A DNA stretch of 64,000 bases from Paracoccus sp. R12_2 (GCF_017744015.1 NZ_JAGHRA010000001.1:186001-250000), one strand, 5' to 3'. Shown: positions 27,592-37,694, numbered from the stretch's first letter. Notes: generated from the sequence alone by a model not told the origin. A program made the numbers and translations.

Positions 27592-28022
27592 GCGATCTGT
27601 CCAAGCGGCGCCTGAAGACATGGATCCGCCTTCTGGGCGTGACTCGCGCCGCGGAAAATCGTTTGCGCGACTATCTGCGCCGCGAACATGACACCACCCT
27701 GCCCCGCTTTGACGTCATGGCTGCGCTGTGGCGGCGGCGCGAGGGGGTGACGATGTCGGAACTGTCGCGGATGCTGCTGGTATCGAACGGCAACGCAACC
27801 GCCGTGGTGGACCGGCTGGAAAAGGACGGGATGGCCCGGCGCGAGGCCGAAGACGGCGACCGCCGCCGCATCCGCGTGCGCCTGACGCCGGACGGGCTGA
27901 CCGCATTCGAGGCCATGGCGACCGGCCACGAGGCCGAGGTCGATGCAATCTTTGCCAGGCTTGGCGAAACCGATCTGGACATGATGCGCGACATTCTTGC
28001 GCGCGCCGGGAGGAACGAATGA
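27588..28022 (+). CDS. MarR-family transcriptional regulator
   Basis: A 144-residue winged-helix regulator. [40 protein letters not shown] (about 54-93) contains the recognition helix and wing, with the DRR motif at the wing. It is embedded in the operon and overlaps both neighbours by four bases. By analogy to regulators of CoA-thioester aromatic catabolism it is expected to repress the operon and be released by an aryl-CoA. The 16-base palindrome at 24522 is a candidate target. Confidence 0.92.
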   Translation: MSDLSKRRLKTWIRLLGVTRAAENRLRDYLRREHDTTLPRFDVMAALWRRREGVTMSELSRMLLVSNGNATAVVDRLEKDGMARREAEDGDRRRIRVRLTPDGLTAFEAMATGHEAEVDAIFARLGETDLDMMRDILARAGRNE

Positions 28023-28831
28023 AACCGATCCGCATGGCGAACCTGACGCCGCAGCATTTCCACTGGCACGTCAGCGACCGCATCGCCGTGATCCGCCTGA
28101 ATCGCCCCGAGCGCAAGAACCCGTTGACCTTCGACAGCTATGCCGAACTGGGCCGCACCTTCCGCGACCTGGCCCATGCCGATGATGTGGATGTCGTGGT
28201 TCTGGCCAGCAACGGCGGCAATTTCTGTTCCGGCGGCGATGTCCATGACATCATCGGCCCGCTGGTCGCAATGGAAATGCCGGAACTGCTGGCCTTCACC
28301 CGCATGACCGGCGAACTGGTCAAGGCGATGATTCATTGCGGCAAGCCGGTGATCGCCGCGGTCGAGGGGACCTGCGTCGGCGCAGGCGCGATCATGGCCA
28401 TGGCCAGCGACCTCCGGCTGGCCTCGCCCTCGGCCAAGGCCGCGTTCCTGTTCACCCGCGTCGGGCTGGCTGGCTGCGACATGGGGGCCTGCGCCATGCT
28501 GCCCCGCATCGTCGGCCAGGGCCGCGCGGCCGAACTGCTGTATACCGGACGCGTACTGCGCGCCCAGGAAGGCGAGCGCTGGGGCTTCTGGAACAGTCTG
28601 CATGAGGATGTCGAAACGGCGGCGATGGAACTGGCCCGCAGCATCGCCGCGGGGCCGACATGGGCGCATGGGATCACCAAGACGCAGCTGAACCAGGAAT
28701 GGAACATGGGCCTGGATCAGGCGATCGAGGCCGAGGCGCAGGCGCAGGCGATCTGCATGCAGACGCGCGATTTCGAACGCGCCTACCGCGCTTTCGTCAA
28801 CAAAGAGCAGCCGGTGTTTCAAGGCGACTGA
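28019..28831 (+). CDS. Enoyl-CoA hydratase/isomerase family protein
   Basis: A 270-residue crotonase-fold protein. [13 protein letters not shown] (about 62-74) and [21 protein letters not shown] (about 117-137) form the oxyanion-hole pair; the second block leads into [29 protein letters not shown] precedes the ATG. It would hydrate or hydrolytically open the ring-derived CoA intermediate in 2-aminobenzoyl-CoA degradation. The exact reaction, hydration or C-C cleavage, is not deducible from sequence. Confidence 0.9.
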   Translation: MKPIRMANLTPQHFHWHVSDRIAVIRLNRPERKNPLTFDSYAELGRTFRDLAHADDVDVVVLASNGGNFCSGGDVHDIIGPLVAMEMPELLAFTRMTGELVKAMIHCGKPVIAAVEGTCVGAGAIMAMASDLRLASPSAKAAFLFTRVGLAGCDMGACAMLPRIVGQGRAAELLYTGRVLRAQEGERWGFWNSLHEDVETAAMELARSIAAGPTWAHGITKTQLNQEWNMGLDQAIEAEAQAQAICMQTRDFERAYRAFVNKEQPVFQGD

Positions 28832-28866
28832 TCTGCTTTCCCTTGGATGTTGGGACAAAGAAGAAG

Positions 28867-29997
28867 ATGGACCGAAGCTTTCTGACCTGGCCGTTTTTCG
28901 AGGACCGCCACCGCGAATTGGCGGCGGCGCTGGACGATTGGGCCGGGGCCACTCTGCCGGTCGATCATGACGACGTTGACGCGGCCTGCCGGGGGCTGGT
29001 GCAAGATCTGGGCGCCGATGGCTGGTTGCGCCATTCGGGCGGCGACGCGCTGGATATCCGCAGCCTGTGCCTGATCCGCGAAACCTTGGCGCGCCATGAC
29101 GGCCTGGCGGATTTCGCCTTTGCGATGCAGGGTCTGGGCATGGGTGCGGTGACGCTGTTCGGAACGCCCGCGCAGCGCGCATGGCTGGACCGGACGCGGG
29201 CGGGCGAGGCGATTTCAGCCTTCGCGCTGACCGAACCGGGATCGGGCTCGGATGTCGCCCGCACTGCCACCACCGCGCGGCGCGACGACAATGGCTGGGT
29301 GCTGGATGGCGAAAAGACCTACATCTCGAACGGCGGGATCGCCGATATCCATGTGATCTTCGCACGCACCGGCGAGGCGCCGGGGGCGAAGGGGTTGTCT
29401 GCTTTTCTGCTGCCTGCCGATGCGCCCGGTCTGACCGTCGTGGACCGGATCGAGGTGATGGCGCCGCATCCGCTGGCGCATCTGCGGCTGGAAGGGGTTC
29501 GCCTGCCCAAGGATGCGCTGATCGGCGAGGCCGGATCTGGGTTCCGCATCGCCATGACGGTTCTGGACCATTTCCGTCCGACCGTCGGGGCCGCCGCCCT
29601 GGGGTTCGCCCGTCGGGCGCTGCAGGAATCCGTCGCACGGGTGCGTGAACGGCAATTGTTCGGCGCGCCGATGGCCGAACTGCAGATGGTTCAGGGACAT
29701 ATCGCTGAAATGGCGCTGCAGATCGATGCCGCCGCGCTGCTGGTCTATCGCGCCGCCTGGACCAAGGATATGGGCGCCCCCCGGATTACCCGCGAGGCGG
29801 CGATGGCCAAGCTGTATGCAACCGAAGCGGCGCAAGCGGTCATAGATCAGGCGGTGCAGCTGTGGGGTGGCGACGGCGTGCGGCGCGGCACGATGGTCGA
29901 AAGCCTCTATCGAGAGATCCGGGCCCTGCGCATTTATGAGGGCGCCAGCGACGTTCAGAAGCTGATCATCGCCCGCAATGTTCTGGAGGGGGCATGA
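28867..29997 (+). CDS. Acyl-CoA dehydrogenase family protein
   Basis: A 376-residue flavoenzyme. [12 protein letters not shown] near 120 and the [16 protein letters not shown] segment form the FAD/substrate region. [21 protein letters not shown] is the helical core, and [23 protein letters not shown] is the C-terminal signature. The base is probably the glutamate of YEGAS or a nearby acidic residue. Within the operon it would desaturate the cyclic or ring-opened CoA ester. It starts at the ATG 35 bases after the hydratase gene; this is the largest gap inside the operon. Confidence 0.92.
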   Translation: MDRSFLTWPFFEDRHRELAAALDDWAGATLPVDHDDVDAACRGLVQDLGADGWLRHSGGDALDIRSLCLIRETLARHDGLADFAFAMQGLGMGAVTLFGTPAQRAWLDRTRAGEAISAFALTEPGSGSDVARTATTARRDDNGWVLDGEKTYISNGGIADIHVIFARTGEAPGAKGLSAFLLPADAPGLTVVDRIEVMAPHPLAHLRLEGVRLPKDALIGEAGSGFRIAMTVLDHFRPTVGAAALGFARRALQESVARVRERQLFGAPMAELQMVQGHIAEMALQIDAAALLVYRAAWTKDMGAPRITREAAMAKLYATEAAQAVIDQAVQLWGGDGVRRGTMVESLYREIRALRIYEGASDVQKLIIARNVLEGA

Positions 29998-30383
29998 GCT
30001 ATCACCGCAGCATCGCCATCGAATTCTGCCACTGCGACCCGGCGGGCATCGTTTTCTATCCGCGCTATGCCGAGATGGTGAATTCGGTCGTGGAAAACTT
30101 CATGGCTGACGAGGTCGGCTATCCGTTTTCGCAGATGATCGCGGAAGGCTTCGGCATGCCGACCGCGCGGTTGGAGATAGATTTCCGCAAGCCCTCGCGG
30201 CTTGGGGACCGGCTGGACTGGCATCTGAGGGTCGAACATCTGGGCCGCACCAGCGCGCGGTTCCTGTTGACGGCAGATGACCGCATCAAGGCGCGCCCCA
30301 CGGTGGTCTGGATGGAACGCGACTTCCGCCCTGCGCCCTGGCCCGCACATATCCGTCCCAGATTCGAGGCCCACCATGCATGA
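29994..30383 (+). CDS. Acyl-CoA thioesterase, 4-hydroxybenzoyl-CoA thioesterase family
   Basis: A 129-residue hotdog-fold protein with the 4HBT active-site region [19 protein letters not shown] (about 10-28), where Asp of DPAGIVFYP is the usual catalytic residue. It overlaps the dehydrogenase gene by four bases and the RidA-like gene by eight. It may release a product from CoA or clear dead-end aryl-CoA esters to recycle CoA. Confidence 0.9.
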   Translation: MSYHRSIAIEFCHCDPAGIVFYPRYAEMVNSVVENFMADEVGYPFSQMIAEGFGMPTARLEIDFRKPSRLGDRLDWHLRVEHLGRTSARFLLTADDRIKARPTVVWMERDFRPAPWPAHIRPRFEAHHA

Positions 30384-30771
30384 ACAGTTGCATCCCGCGA
30401 ACTGGAAACGCGCCGTCGGTTACGCCAACGGCATCGCCGCGCGCGGCCGGATGATCTTTACCGGCGGGTTGGTCGGCTGGGACGCCGATCAGCAGTTCCA
30501 GACCGACGATTTCGCCGGTCAGGTCCGGCAGGTTCTGGAAAACATCGTCGCGATTCTGGCCGAGGCGGGCGCCGGGCCCGAACATCTGGTGCGGCTGACC
30601 TGGTATGTCACCGACAAGCACGAATACCTGGCCGCGCTGCGCGAGGTCGGGGCTGCCTATCGCGACGTGATCGGACGGCATTTCCCGGCGATGGCGCTGG
30701 TTCAGGTCGCCGGGCTGGTCGAGGACCGCGCCAAGGTCGAGATCGAGGCCACCGCGGTTGTTCCGGACTGA
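30376..30771 (+). CDS. RidA-family (YjgF/YER057c) protein
   Basis: A 131-residue RidA-fold protein: GRMIFTGGLVGWDADQQ near 22-38, GQVRQVLENIVAILAEAGAG near 46-65, and the C-terminal VAGLVEDRAKVEIEATAV strand. In RidA proper this last segment reads VARLPKD, where Arg105 contacts the imine; here that arginine is replaced by glycine. RidA enzymes hydrolyse enamines/imines. The operon's first enzyme yields an enamine-type 2-amino-cyclohexene-CoA, so a deamination role is attractive but must work without the canonical arginine. Confidence 0.88.
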   Translation: MHEQLHPANWKRAVGYANGIAARGRMIFTGGLVGWDADQQFQTDDFAGQVRQVLENIVAILAEAGAGPEHLVRLTWYVTDKHEYLAALREVGAAYRDVIGRHFPAMALVQVAGLVEDRAKVEIEATAVVPD

Positions 30772-30802
30772 AACGAACAGGAACGGCGAACAGGAGAGGT
30801 CG

Positions 30803-32422
30803 ATGCACAAACTTGGACCCAGCGGGCATTCGGACAGCTTTGCCCGTGACAACCTGCCCCCGCCCCAGGCGTGGCCCGCGATCGACCTGTCGGGCTTCGA
30901 CTACCCGGACTGGATCAATGTCGGATCCGAACTGACCGACCGGATGGTCCAGCGCGGCTTCGGCGACCGCAACGCGCTGGTCGGCAACGGGCGCGCGCGG
31001 ACCTACAAGGAACTGGCCGACTGGACCAACCGGCTGGCAGGCGCGCTGGTGCAGGATTACGGGGTAAGGCCCGGCAACCGGGTCATGATCCGGTCTGCGA
31101 ACAATCCGGCGATGGTGGCCTGCTGGCTGGCGGCGACGAAGGCGGGGGCGGTGGTGGTGAACACCATGCCGATGCTGCGGGCCGGGGAATTGGCGAAGGT
31201 CATCGACAAGGCCCAGATCACCCACGCACTGTGCGACACCCGACTGATGGACGACCTGGTCGCGGCGGCGAAGACGTCGGACCATCTGGAAACCGTGATC
31301 GGCTTCGACGGCACGGCCAACCACGATGCCGAACTGGACCGCGCGGCGCTGACCAAGCCGGTCAGGTTCGATTCCGTCAGGACGGGCCGTGACGACGTTG
31401 CCTTGATGGGCTTCACCAGCGGCAGCACCGGCGAGCCGAAAGCGACCATGCATTTCCACCGCGATCTGCTGATCATCGCGGACGGCTATGCCAAGGAAGT
31501 TCTGGGCGTGACGCCGGACGACGTGTTCGTGGGCAGTCCGCCACTGGCCTTCACGTTTGGTCTGGGCGGGATGGCGGTGTTTCCGCTGCGCTTCGGCGCC
31601 TCGGCGGTGCTGCTTGAAAACGCCTCACCGCCGAACATGATCGAGATTATCCAGCAGCATCGCGCGACGATCTGCTTTACCGCGCCAACCGCCTATCGTG
31701 TCATGCTGCGCGCCATGGAAGAGGGTGCCGACCTGTCCAGCCTGCGCGCCGCCGTCAGCGCGGGCGAGACGCTGCCCGGCCCGGTGTGGCAGGAATGGCG
31801 CGACAAGACCGGCAAGCCGATGCTGGATGGAATCGGATCGACCGAGATGCTGCATATCTTCATCACGAACCGCTTCGACGACAGCCATCCTGCCTGCACC
31901 GGGCGGCCCGTGGGCGGCTATCGCGCGCGGATCGTGGACGAGGACGGCATGGAACTGCCGCGCGGCGAACTGGGCCGGCTGGCGGTGATCGGACCGACCG
32001 GCTGCCGGTATCTGAACGACCCGCGTCAGGCCGACTATGTCCGGGATGGCTGGAACCTGACCGGCGACACGTTCTGGCAGGACGAAGACGGGCGTTTCCA
32101 CTTTGCCGCACGGTCCGACGACATCATCCTGTCGGCGGGCTACAACATCGCCGGCCCCGATGTGGAAGCCGCCCTGCTGTCCCATGAGGATGTGCTGGAA
32201 TGCGCGGTCATCGGCGCGCCCGATCCCGAACGCGGCCAGATCGTCCAGGCGCATGTCGTCCTGGCACCGGGCATTGCCGCCGACCAGGCCACCGTCGAAC
32301 GTCTGCAGCGGCATGTGAAGGACACGATCGCGCCGTTCAAATATCCGCGCAGCATCGTCTTTTGCGACGCGCTGCCCAAGACCCAGACCGGCAAGATCCA
32401 GCGTTTCAGGTTGAAAGAATGA
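30803..32422 (+). CDS. 2-aminobenzoate-CoA ligase (benzoate-CoA ligase family)
   Basis: A 539-residue AMP-forming ligase that makes 2-aminobenzoyl-CoA, the entry substrate of the operon. [19 protein letters not shown] (about 201-219) is the phosphate loop, [13 protein letters not shown] the A5 motif typical of benzoate/2-aminobenzoate ligases, and [13 protein letters not shown] the catalytic-lysine end. A strong AGGAGAGG lies upstream of the ATG. The stop overlaps kynA (ATGA). Other benzoate-like acids are possible substrates; context favours anthranilate. Confidence 0.93.
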   Translation: MHKLGPSGHSDSFARDNLPPPQAWPAIDLSGFDYPDWINVGSELTDRMVQRGFGDRNALVGNGRARTYKELADWTNRLAGALVQDYGVRPGNRVMIRSANNPAMVACWLAATKAGAVVVNTMPMLRAGELAKVIDKAQITHALCDTRLMDDLVAAAKTSDHLETVIGFDGTANHDAELDRAALTKPVRFDSVRTGRDDVALMGFTSGSTGEPKATMHFHRDLLIIADGYAKEVLGVTPDDVFVGSPPLAFTFGLGGMAVFPLRFGASAVLLENASPPNMIEIIQQHRATICFTAPTAYRVMLRAMEEGADLSSLRAAVSAGETLPGPVWQEWRDKTGKPMLDGIGSTEMLHIFITNRFDDSHPACTGRPVGGYRARIVDEDGMELPRGELGRLAVIGPTGCRYLNDPRQADYVRDGWNLTGDTFWQDEDGRFHFAARSDDIILSAGYNIAGPDVEAALLSHEDVLECAVIGAPDPERGQIVQAHVVLAPGIAADQATVERLQRHVKDTIAPFKYPRSIVFCDALPKTQTGKIQRFRLKE

Positions 32423-33240
32423 GCTACGACCCAACTGACGAAGGTGCGCGCATGTCGTTTCAGGGGCACATGTCCTATGGCGACTATCTGGGGCTTGACG
32501 CGATCCTGACCGCGCAGCATCCGAAGTCTTCGGCCCATGACGAAATGCTGTTCATCATCCAGCATCAGACCAGCGAGTTGTGGATGAAACTGGCGCTGCA
32601 CGAGATGTCGGCAGCCCGCGACAGCATCGCAGCAGGCGATCTGCAACCGGCGTTCAAGATGCTGACCCGCGTGGCGCGGATCATGGAACAGCTGAACTCG
32701 GCATGGGATGTCCTGCGCACCATGACCCCCAGCGAATACACCCAGTTCCGCGACACTCTGGGGGAAAGCAGCGGCTTTCAGTCCTATCAGTACCGGATGA
32801 TCGAATTCGTCGCCGGCAACCGCAACATGGCGATGATCCGACCGCACGAACACCGCGCGGAACTGGCCCATCCGCTGCTGGCCGAGGTCAAGCGCCCATC
32901 GCTGTACGACGAGGTTCTGGCGCGGCTGCGCGCGGCCGGGTTCGACCTGCCGGCACGCGAACGGCTGGACCTGCCGCATCAGCCCGATGCCATGGCGCGC
33001 GCCGCATGGGCCGAAATCTATCGCGATCCGCGCCGCTACTGGGAACTGTATGAGCTGGCCGAAAAACTGGTCGATTTCGAGGATTATTTTCGCCGTTGGC
33101 GCTTCAACCACGTCACGACCGTCGAACGCATCATCGGCTTCAAGCGCGGCTCGGGCGGCACGACAGGCGTCAATTATCTGCGCCGGATGCTGGATGTGGT
33201 GTTGTTCCCCGATCTGTGGGAACTGCGCACCGAACTGTGA
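32419..33240 (+). CDS. kynA: Tryptophan 2,3-dioxygenase
   Basis: A 273-residue heme dioxygenase converting L-tryptophan to N-formylkynurenine. His49 in [14 protein letters not shown] is the distal active-site base; His231 in [14 protein letters not shown] is the proximal heme ligand; [15 protein letters not shown] closes the site. It is the last gene of the operon, coupled to the ligase by four bases. Kynurenine formamidase and kynureninase, needed to reach anthranilate, are not in the window. Confidence 0.96.
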   Translation: MSYDPTDEGARMSFQGHMSYGDYLGLDAILTAQHPKSSAHDEMLFIIQHQTSELWMKLALHEMSAARDSIAAGDLQPAFKMLTRVARIMEQLNSAWDVLRTMTPSEYTQFRDTLGESSGFQSYQYRMIEFVAGNRNMAMIRPHEHRAELAHPLLAEVKRPSLYDEVLARLRAAGFDLPARERLDLPHQPDAMARAAWAEIYRDPRRYWELYELAEKLVDFEDYFRRWRFNHVTTVERIIGFKRGSGGTTGVNYLRRMLDVVLFPDLWELRTEL

Positions 33241-33262
33241 CGGCTCAGACCTGCATGGCCGA

Positions 33263-33976
33263 TCACGGCTTCACGAAATAAGTGTATCCGCCCGCATCGC
33301 TGAACCCAAGACCGCGATACAGGGCGATGGCCGGGGCGTTCGCCCGCGTCACCGCAAGCGCCAGCCGACGCGCACCGTTTTCCCGTGCCCAGACGGCGGC
33401 GCGCCGCATCATCCACCCGGCCAGACCCTTGCGGCGCCAGTCGGGCAGGATCTCGATCCCGTGGACCATCGCGACGCCCGAATGGATCGCCACGAAACCG
33501 GCGCCGGCCGCGCGATCCTCGATCCGGCCCAGAAGCGCTGCTTTCGGAACTGCCACGCGCTGCATCACGGCCTGGCGTTCGGGGCCGATCTCGCCCGCCA
33601 CCCAGATATCCCGCTGGATCGCCAGAGGCGGCCAGACCGCAAAGGCCATGACCGGCGGAATCCGGCGGTCGGTCAGCGCACTGACATCCGCCTGCATGAC
33701 GACGGTGGGCGTGGCGCGCTGAAATCCGCGGTCGGTCAGTGCCGCAATCAGGCGCGTCTCGTCGTCCAGCACCCGAAACGCCGCCGCCTGCCGCCAGTCC
33801 GACTGGATGCGCAACACATCGTCGATGTCTGCCGGCGACCAGCTTCGGACCGCGCATGCCGAATTGACACGACGCCCGGCCCCCTGCGCGCGCCCGATGC
33901 GAAACCCGCCGGCGTCGGCGTATTCGGCGGCGGGCCAGGTCGCCTCGAACGCCTCGGCTAGCGCCGGGTCCGTCAC
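33263..33976 (-). CDS. GNAT-family N-acetyltransferase
   Basis: A 237-residue acetyl-CoA-dependent acyltransferase. The GNAT core is in the C-terminal half: VHGIEILPDWRRKGLAGWMMRRAAVWARENGA contains the R/QxxGxG/A-like pyrophosphate loop, and VTRANAPAIALYRGLGF is the motif-B strand-helix. The N-terminal 110 residues are less typical. The start overlaps the preceding cinA-like gene by four bases. Substrate unknown. Confidence 0.88.
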   Translation of the reverse strand: MTDPALAEAFEATWPAAEYADAGGFRIGRAQGAGRRVNSACAVRSWSPADIDDVLRIQSDWRQAAAFRVLDDETRLIAALTDRGFQRATPTVVMQADVSALTDRRIPPVMAFAVWPPLAIQRDIWVAGEIGPERQAVMQRVAVPKAALLGRIEDRAAGAGFVAIHSGVAMVHGIEILPDWRRKGLAGWMMRRAAVWARENGARRLALAVTRANAPAIALYRGLGFSDAGGYTYFVKP

Positions 33977-34713
33977 AGCGCCAGCCGCCGCTTAAGCTCA
34001 TCCATCGCAAGGGACACGCGGGAATCGTCAAGGCCGCGCACGACCAGATTGGTGCCCCAGCCGCGCTCGTCGTGATAGGGATAGGAACCCAGCGACAGGT
34101 CTGGAAATTCGGCCGCGATGGCGCGCAGTTCCTCGGCCACGTCGCTTTCGCCGCGGCGCACCTCGACGGTCCGCGACTGAACGGGACGGCCCGACGCCAG
34201 CCGCGGGATCAGCCAGTCCACCATGCCGCGGAAGACCTCGGGCACCCCGGCCATCACATGCGTATGCCCGATCGAGAATCCGGGCGCGCCCGACACCGCG
34301 TTGTCGATCAGCGTGGCGCCGACCGGAATCCGGGCCATCCGCAGCCGGTTCGGGGTCAGTTCCGTGCCCATCCGATCACAGCGCGCCTGCAACACCGCAC
34401 GCGCCTCGGGGTGGATCTCGACGGTCGTGCCGTGTGCGGCGGCCACGGCATCGGCGGTGATGTCGTCATGGGTCGGGCCGATGCCGCCGCTGGTGAACAG
34501 CAGATCCCAGGCGCCGCCAAGGCTGCTGTCCAACGCCCGGACCGCCGCGACGATCTGATCCTGATCGTCGGCCACCACACGAATCTCGCGCAGATCGAAG
34601 CCGGTCGCACACAAGACCTGCGCCAGATGATGCGCATTGCCCTCGCGGGTGCGGCCCGACAGGATCTCGTCCCCGATCACCAGAATCGCCGCCGTCGGAT
34701 TGTCCGTCTGCAT
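33973..34713 (-). CDS. CinA-like molybdopterin-binding domain protein
   Basis: A 246-residue protein equal to the N-terminal COG1058 domain of CinA. TAAILVIGDEILSGRTREGNAH opens the MoCF fold, and LLFTSGGIGPTHDDITADAVAAAHG is the family signature. The C-terminal nicotinamide-nucleotide amidohydrolase domain is absent. It may be an ADP-ribose/FAD pyrophosphatase-like protein. It is co-transcribed with the GNAT gene. Confidence 0.9.
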   Translation of the reverse strand: MQTDNPTAAILVIGDEILSGRTREGNAHHLAQVLCATGFDLREIRVVADDQDQIVAAVRALDSSLGGAWDLLFTSGGIGPTHDDITADAVAAAHGTTVEIHPEARAVLQARCDRMGTELTPNRLRMARIPVGATLIDNAVSGAPGFSIGHTHVMAGVPEVFRGMVDWLIPRLASGRPVQSRTVEVRRGESDVAEELRAIAAEFPDLSLGSYPYHDERGWGTNLVVRGLDDSRVSLAMDELKRRLAL

Positions 34714-34819
34714 CTGTTCCCGCGCCCCTCGCTGCCTCTGCCTTCTTCTATGCGCACGCGCGGCACTGGAACAAGTGGCGCGACGCGTCTATCTATGCGG
34801 TCAGACGAAAGGATCAGCG

Positions 34820-35620
34820 ATGGACGAAGACAGCCGCATCACCAAGGAAGGCATCCGCATTCACGGACGCGAGGATTTCGCGGGCATGAGCAAGGCGGGC
34901 GCATTGGCCGCGCGGATCCTGGACGAGGTGGGGCCGCTGGTTCAGCCCGGCGCGACGACCGGCATGCTGGACGATTTCATCCGCAGCCGCATCGAAGAGG
35001 CCGGTGCCACATCGGCCACGATCGGCTATCGCGGTTATCAGCATGCAAGCTGCATCAGCGTGAACCATGTCGTCTGCCATGGAATTCCGGGCGAGAAGCT
35101 GTTGCAGAACGGCGATATCCTGAACATCGACGTGACCGTGATCGTCGATGGCTGGTATGGCGACACAAGCCGCATGTATGTCGCGGGCAAGCCGTCGATC
35201 AAGGCGCAAAGGCTGATCCAGGTCACGCACGATTCGCTGATGAAGGGGATCGAGGCGGTGCGCCCCGGCGCGACGTTCGGCGATATCGGTGCCGCGATCC
35301 AGCAATACGCCGAAGGCCACCGCATGTCGGTCGTGCGCGATTTCTGCGGCCACGGGCTTGGCCGGGTATTTCACGCGCCCCCCAATGTCCTGCATTTCGG
35401 ACGACCCGGCAAAGGTCCGGTGCTGGAAGAGGGAATGTTTTTCACGATAGAACCCATGATCAATCTTGGCCGACCGGAGACCAAGGTTCTTGCCGATGAC
35501 TGGACGGCGGTGACTCGTGACAAGTCCCTGTCCGCGCAATTCGAACATTCGCTTGGCGTCACGGCCGACGGGTTCGAGATCTTCACGGGATCGGATCTGT
35601 TCTTCCCGACATTCGACTAA
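34820..35620 (+). CDS. map: Type I methionine aminopeptidase
   Basis: A 266-residue metallopeptidase that removes initiator methionine. The metal ligands are recognisable: VCHGIPGEKLLQNGD (His pocket), NIDVTVIVDGWYGDTSRMY (two Asp), CGHGLGRVFHAPPNV (His), FFTIEPMI (Glu) and a last Glu in SAQFEHSLGV. The start at 34820 has GAAAGGA upstream; the longer open frame to 34637 runs through the divergent gene. It is followed by a strong terminator at 35781. Confidence 0.96.
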   Translation: MDEDSRITKEGIRIHGREDFAGMSKAGALAARILDEVGPLVQPGATTGMLDDFIRSRIEEAGATSATIGYRGYQHASCISVNHVVCHGIPGEKLLQNGDILNIDVTVIVDGWYGDTSRMYVAGKPSIKAQRLIQVTHDSLMKGIEAVRPGATFGDIGAAIQQYAEGHRMSVVRDFCGHGLGRVFHAPPNVLHFGRPGKGPVLEEGMFFTIEPMINLGRPETKVLADDWTAVTRDKSLSAQFEHSLGVTADGFEIFTGSDLFFPTFD

Positions 35621-35780
35621 GGCTCGACCGCGAACCGGTCGGGCGATCGACAGCGCCGCATCTCCGAATTCTCAGCAATTCATCTCAGGCTGCGGCAGGC
35701 TTCTGCGTCGCCGCGGCCTGAATCCGGCAGCCCGATCCCTTGTGGGGGCTTCCGCCAGCAAGGACCATTGTTGCAACAGA

Positions 35781-35816
35781 AAGCCCCTGAAACCAGATGG
35801 CTTCAGGGGCTTTTTG
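35781..35816. terminator. Bidirectional rho-independent terminator
   Basis: A perfect 12-base stem, AAAGCCCCTGAA (35781-35792) with its complement at 35803-35814, and a 10-base loop. On the plus strand it ends in five T, serving map; on the minus strand the stem ends in TTTCTG and serves the tRNA-Leu transcript. Confidence 0.88.
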
Positions 35817-35821
35817 ACCAA

Positions 35822-35906
35822 TGGTGCCCAGGAGAGGACTCGAACCTCCACGCCTTGCGGCACACGGACCTGAACCGTGCGCGTCTACCAGTTCCGCCAC
35901 CTGGGC
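35822..35906 (-). tRNA. leuV-like (tRNA-Leu-CAG): tRNA-Leu (anticodon CAG)
   Basis: An 85-base tRNA with encoded CCA end. The acceptor arms GCCCAGG and CCTGGGC pair fully. The anticodon stem CACGG/CCGTG encloses loop TTCAGGT with anticodon CAG, which reads CUG, the dominant leucine codon of this GC-rich DNA. The long variable arm and GGTTCGAGTCC T-arm are typical of tRNA-Leu. Confidence 0.95.
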
Positions 35907-35923
35907 AGGTGGTGTGAGCGGGG

Positions 35924-35952
35924 TGACTAAAGCCAGTTTCGGGGGGCGTCAA
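35924..35952 (-). promoter_or_regulatory. Sigma-70-type promoter of tRNA-Leu
   Basis: Minus strand: TTGACG (35947-35952), 17-base spacer, TAGTCA (35924-35929). The -10 ends 17 bases before the first tRNA nucleotide, the expected distance for a short leader. Confidence 0.75.
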
Positions 35953-36119
35953 TGGGGTGTCGCGCAATTTTTTCGACCCACCTCAGAATCACCGACCGAT
36001 GCCCCGGCACCGGATCTGTCCTAAACGACACGATGCAGTCATTTGCATTCTGTGTAAGTATCTTCACCGAGTCGATCTGCGCGTCATGTTTGCGCGGACC
36101 TTGTGTTGGGAACAAGTGA

Positions 36120-37694
36120 ATGTTGGACGCCTATCGTGAACGCGATTGGGATGTGATCGTGATCGGAACCGGAGTCGGAGGGGGCAGCGCCGCGCGCCGG
36201 CTGGCCGAGGCCGGGCTTTCGGTCCTGATGCTGGAAAAAGGGCCCGATCTGGCCGGCACCGACAAGGCCGAGATCGAGACCATGCAGACCGACCCTGCCG
36301 CCCGGCTTGATGCGGGAATGTGGCCCTATCCGCTGGAGGCGCGGATCGACGGACGAGATTCACAGCTTCACGGCATGCTGGGGTCCTGCGTCGGCGGAAC
36401 TTCGACCTTCTATGCCGCCACGCTGGAACGACCCGAGCCGCATGATCTGGATGATTCGTCGCAGCGCCCGCACCCCACCGGGGGGTGGCCGCTGTCCTAT
36501 GCCGAAATGACGCCTTATTTCGACGAGGCCGAGAAGAACTATCTGATCAGCGGCGAGACGGATCCGCTTAGCGCCGTCCCCGCGCCTGCCTTGCGCGCCG
36601 CGCGCCCGGTCACCGATGTCGACGCCGCGCTGCGCCGGGCCTTTGAAAAGGCAGGGCTACACCCATACCAGACACATATCGCCGCCGCGTTTCCGCCCGA
36701 TTGCCAACAATGCTTCGGTCGCCGCTGCCTGCGCCCCTGCAAGATGGACGGGCGGTCGGCGGGGGTCCAACCTGCGCTGCGCACCGGGAATGCCCAGTTG
36801 CTGGACCGGTGCAACGTGACGCGGATCGAGGCCGACCGCCGCGTCACCCGCATCCATTGCCAGCGCGCCGGGCAGGACTTCACACTCAGCGCGCGGCACT
36901 ATGTCCTGGCGGGCGGCGGGCTGGCTTCACCATCGCTTCTGCTGCGCTCGGCCAGCGAATCCTGGCCGACGGGAATTGGCAATCGTCACGATCTGGTTGG
37001 CCGGAACCTGATGTTCCATCTCAGCGAGATGCTTGCGATCTGGCCCGGGCGGGGCGCGCGGTCGGATGCCCCCAGCCGGGCACTCAGCCTGCGGGACCTG
37101 TATCATGTCCAAGGACAGCGTTTCGGCCTGATCCAGTCGATGGGAATCGACGCCGGATACGGTGAGGTACTTTACGCGCTGAACCAGATGTTCGAACAAT
37201 CGTCGCTGCGGCGGCTGCGGCCGCTGCGCCATGGGTTGCGGCTGCTGCCCTATGGCATTCTGCCGATACTTGGGCCGGCCAAGATATTCGTCGGCGTTCT
37301 GGAAGACCTGCCCTATTCCGAGAACCGGGTCCTGTGCGACCCCGCGCATCCCGACCGCCTGCGATTTCAATATCAGCTGCACGATGAACTGCTGAACCGG
37401 CGAACCGCATTCAGAAAGGAAATGAAGTCGGCATTCCGTGCGCATCGCCGGATCTTCTTCAGCCAGATGCCGACGCTGAACTTCGCGCATCCCTGCGGAA
37501 CGCTGCGATTTGGCGACGATGCGCGCAAATCCGTGCTGGACCGCAATTGCCGGGTGCATGGGATCGACAACCTGATCGTGGCCGATTCCAGCTTCATGCC
37601 CACATCGAACGGCTGCAATCCCAGCCTGACGATCGCCGCGAACGCCTATCGTGTCGCCGACCGGCTGATCGACCGCATCCGCCACGCCGCGTGA
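36120..37694 (+). CDS. GMC-type FAD oxidoreductase
   Basis: A 524-residue flavoprotein. The FAD loop GTGVGGGSAARRLAEAG lies at about 17-33 with EKGP closing the Rossmann motif. SCVGGTSTFYAA is the GMC signature-1 region, and the C-terminal DSSFMPTSNGCNPSLTIAANAYRVADRL contains the catalytic-domain His/Asn equivalent region. CQQCFGRRCLRPCKMDG near 197-213 is a cysteine-rich insert seen in gluconate-dehydrogenase-like members and may hold a cluster. No signal peptide. Substrate (sugar, sterol or alcohol) unknown. Confidence 0.87.
   Translation: MLDAYRERDWDVIVIGTGVGGGSAARRLAEAGLSVLMLEKGPDLAGTDKAEIETMQTDPAARLDAGMWPYPLEARIDGRDSQLHGMLGSCVGGTSTFYAATLERPEPHDLDDSSQRPHPTGGWPLSYAEMTPYFDEAEKNYLISGETDPLSAVPAPALRAARPVTDVDAALRRAFEKAGLHPYQTHIAAAFPPDCQQCFGRRCLRPCKMDGRSAGVQPALRTGNAQLLDRCNVTRIEADRRVTRIHCQRAGQDFTLSARHYVLAGGGLASPSLLLRSASESWPTGIGNRHDLVGRNLMFHLSEMLAIWPGRGARSDAPSRALSLRDLYHVQGQRFGLIQSMGIDAGYGEVLYALNQMFEQSSLRRLRPLRHGLRLLPYGILPILGPAKIFVGVLEDLPYSENRVLCDPAHPDRLRFQYQLHDELLNRRTAFRKEMKSAFRAHRRIFFSQMPTLNFAHPCGTLRFGDDARKSVLDRNCRVHGIDNLIVADSSFMPTSNGCNPSLTIAANAYRVADRLIDRIRHAA

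Noticed and set aside
35685..35900. Minus-strand open frame starting MAELVDAHGSG over the tRNA-Leu
   Set aside because: It is the well-known spurious protein produced by translating tRNA-Leu sequence; the tRNA explains the region.
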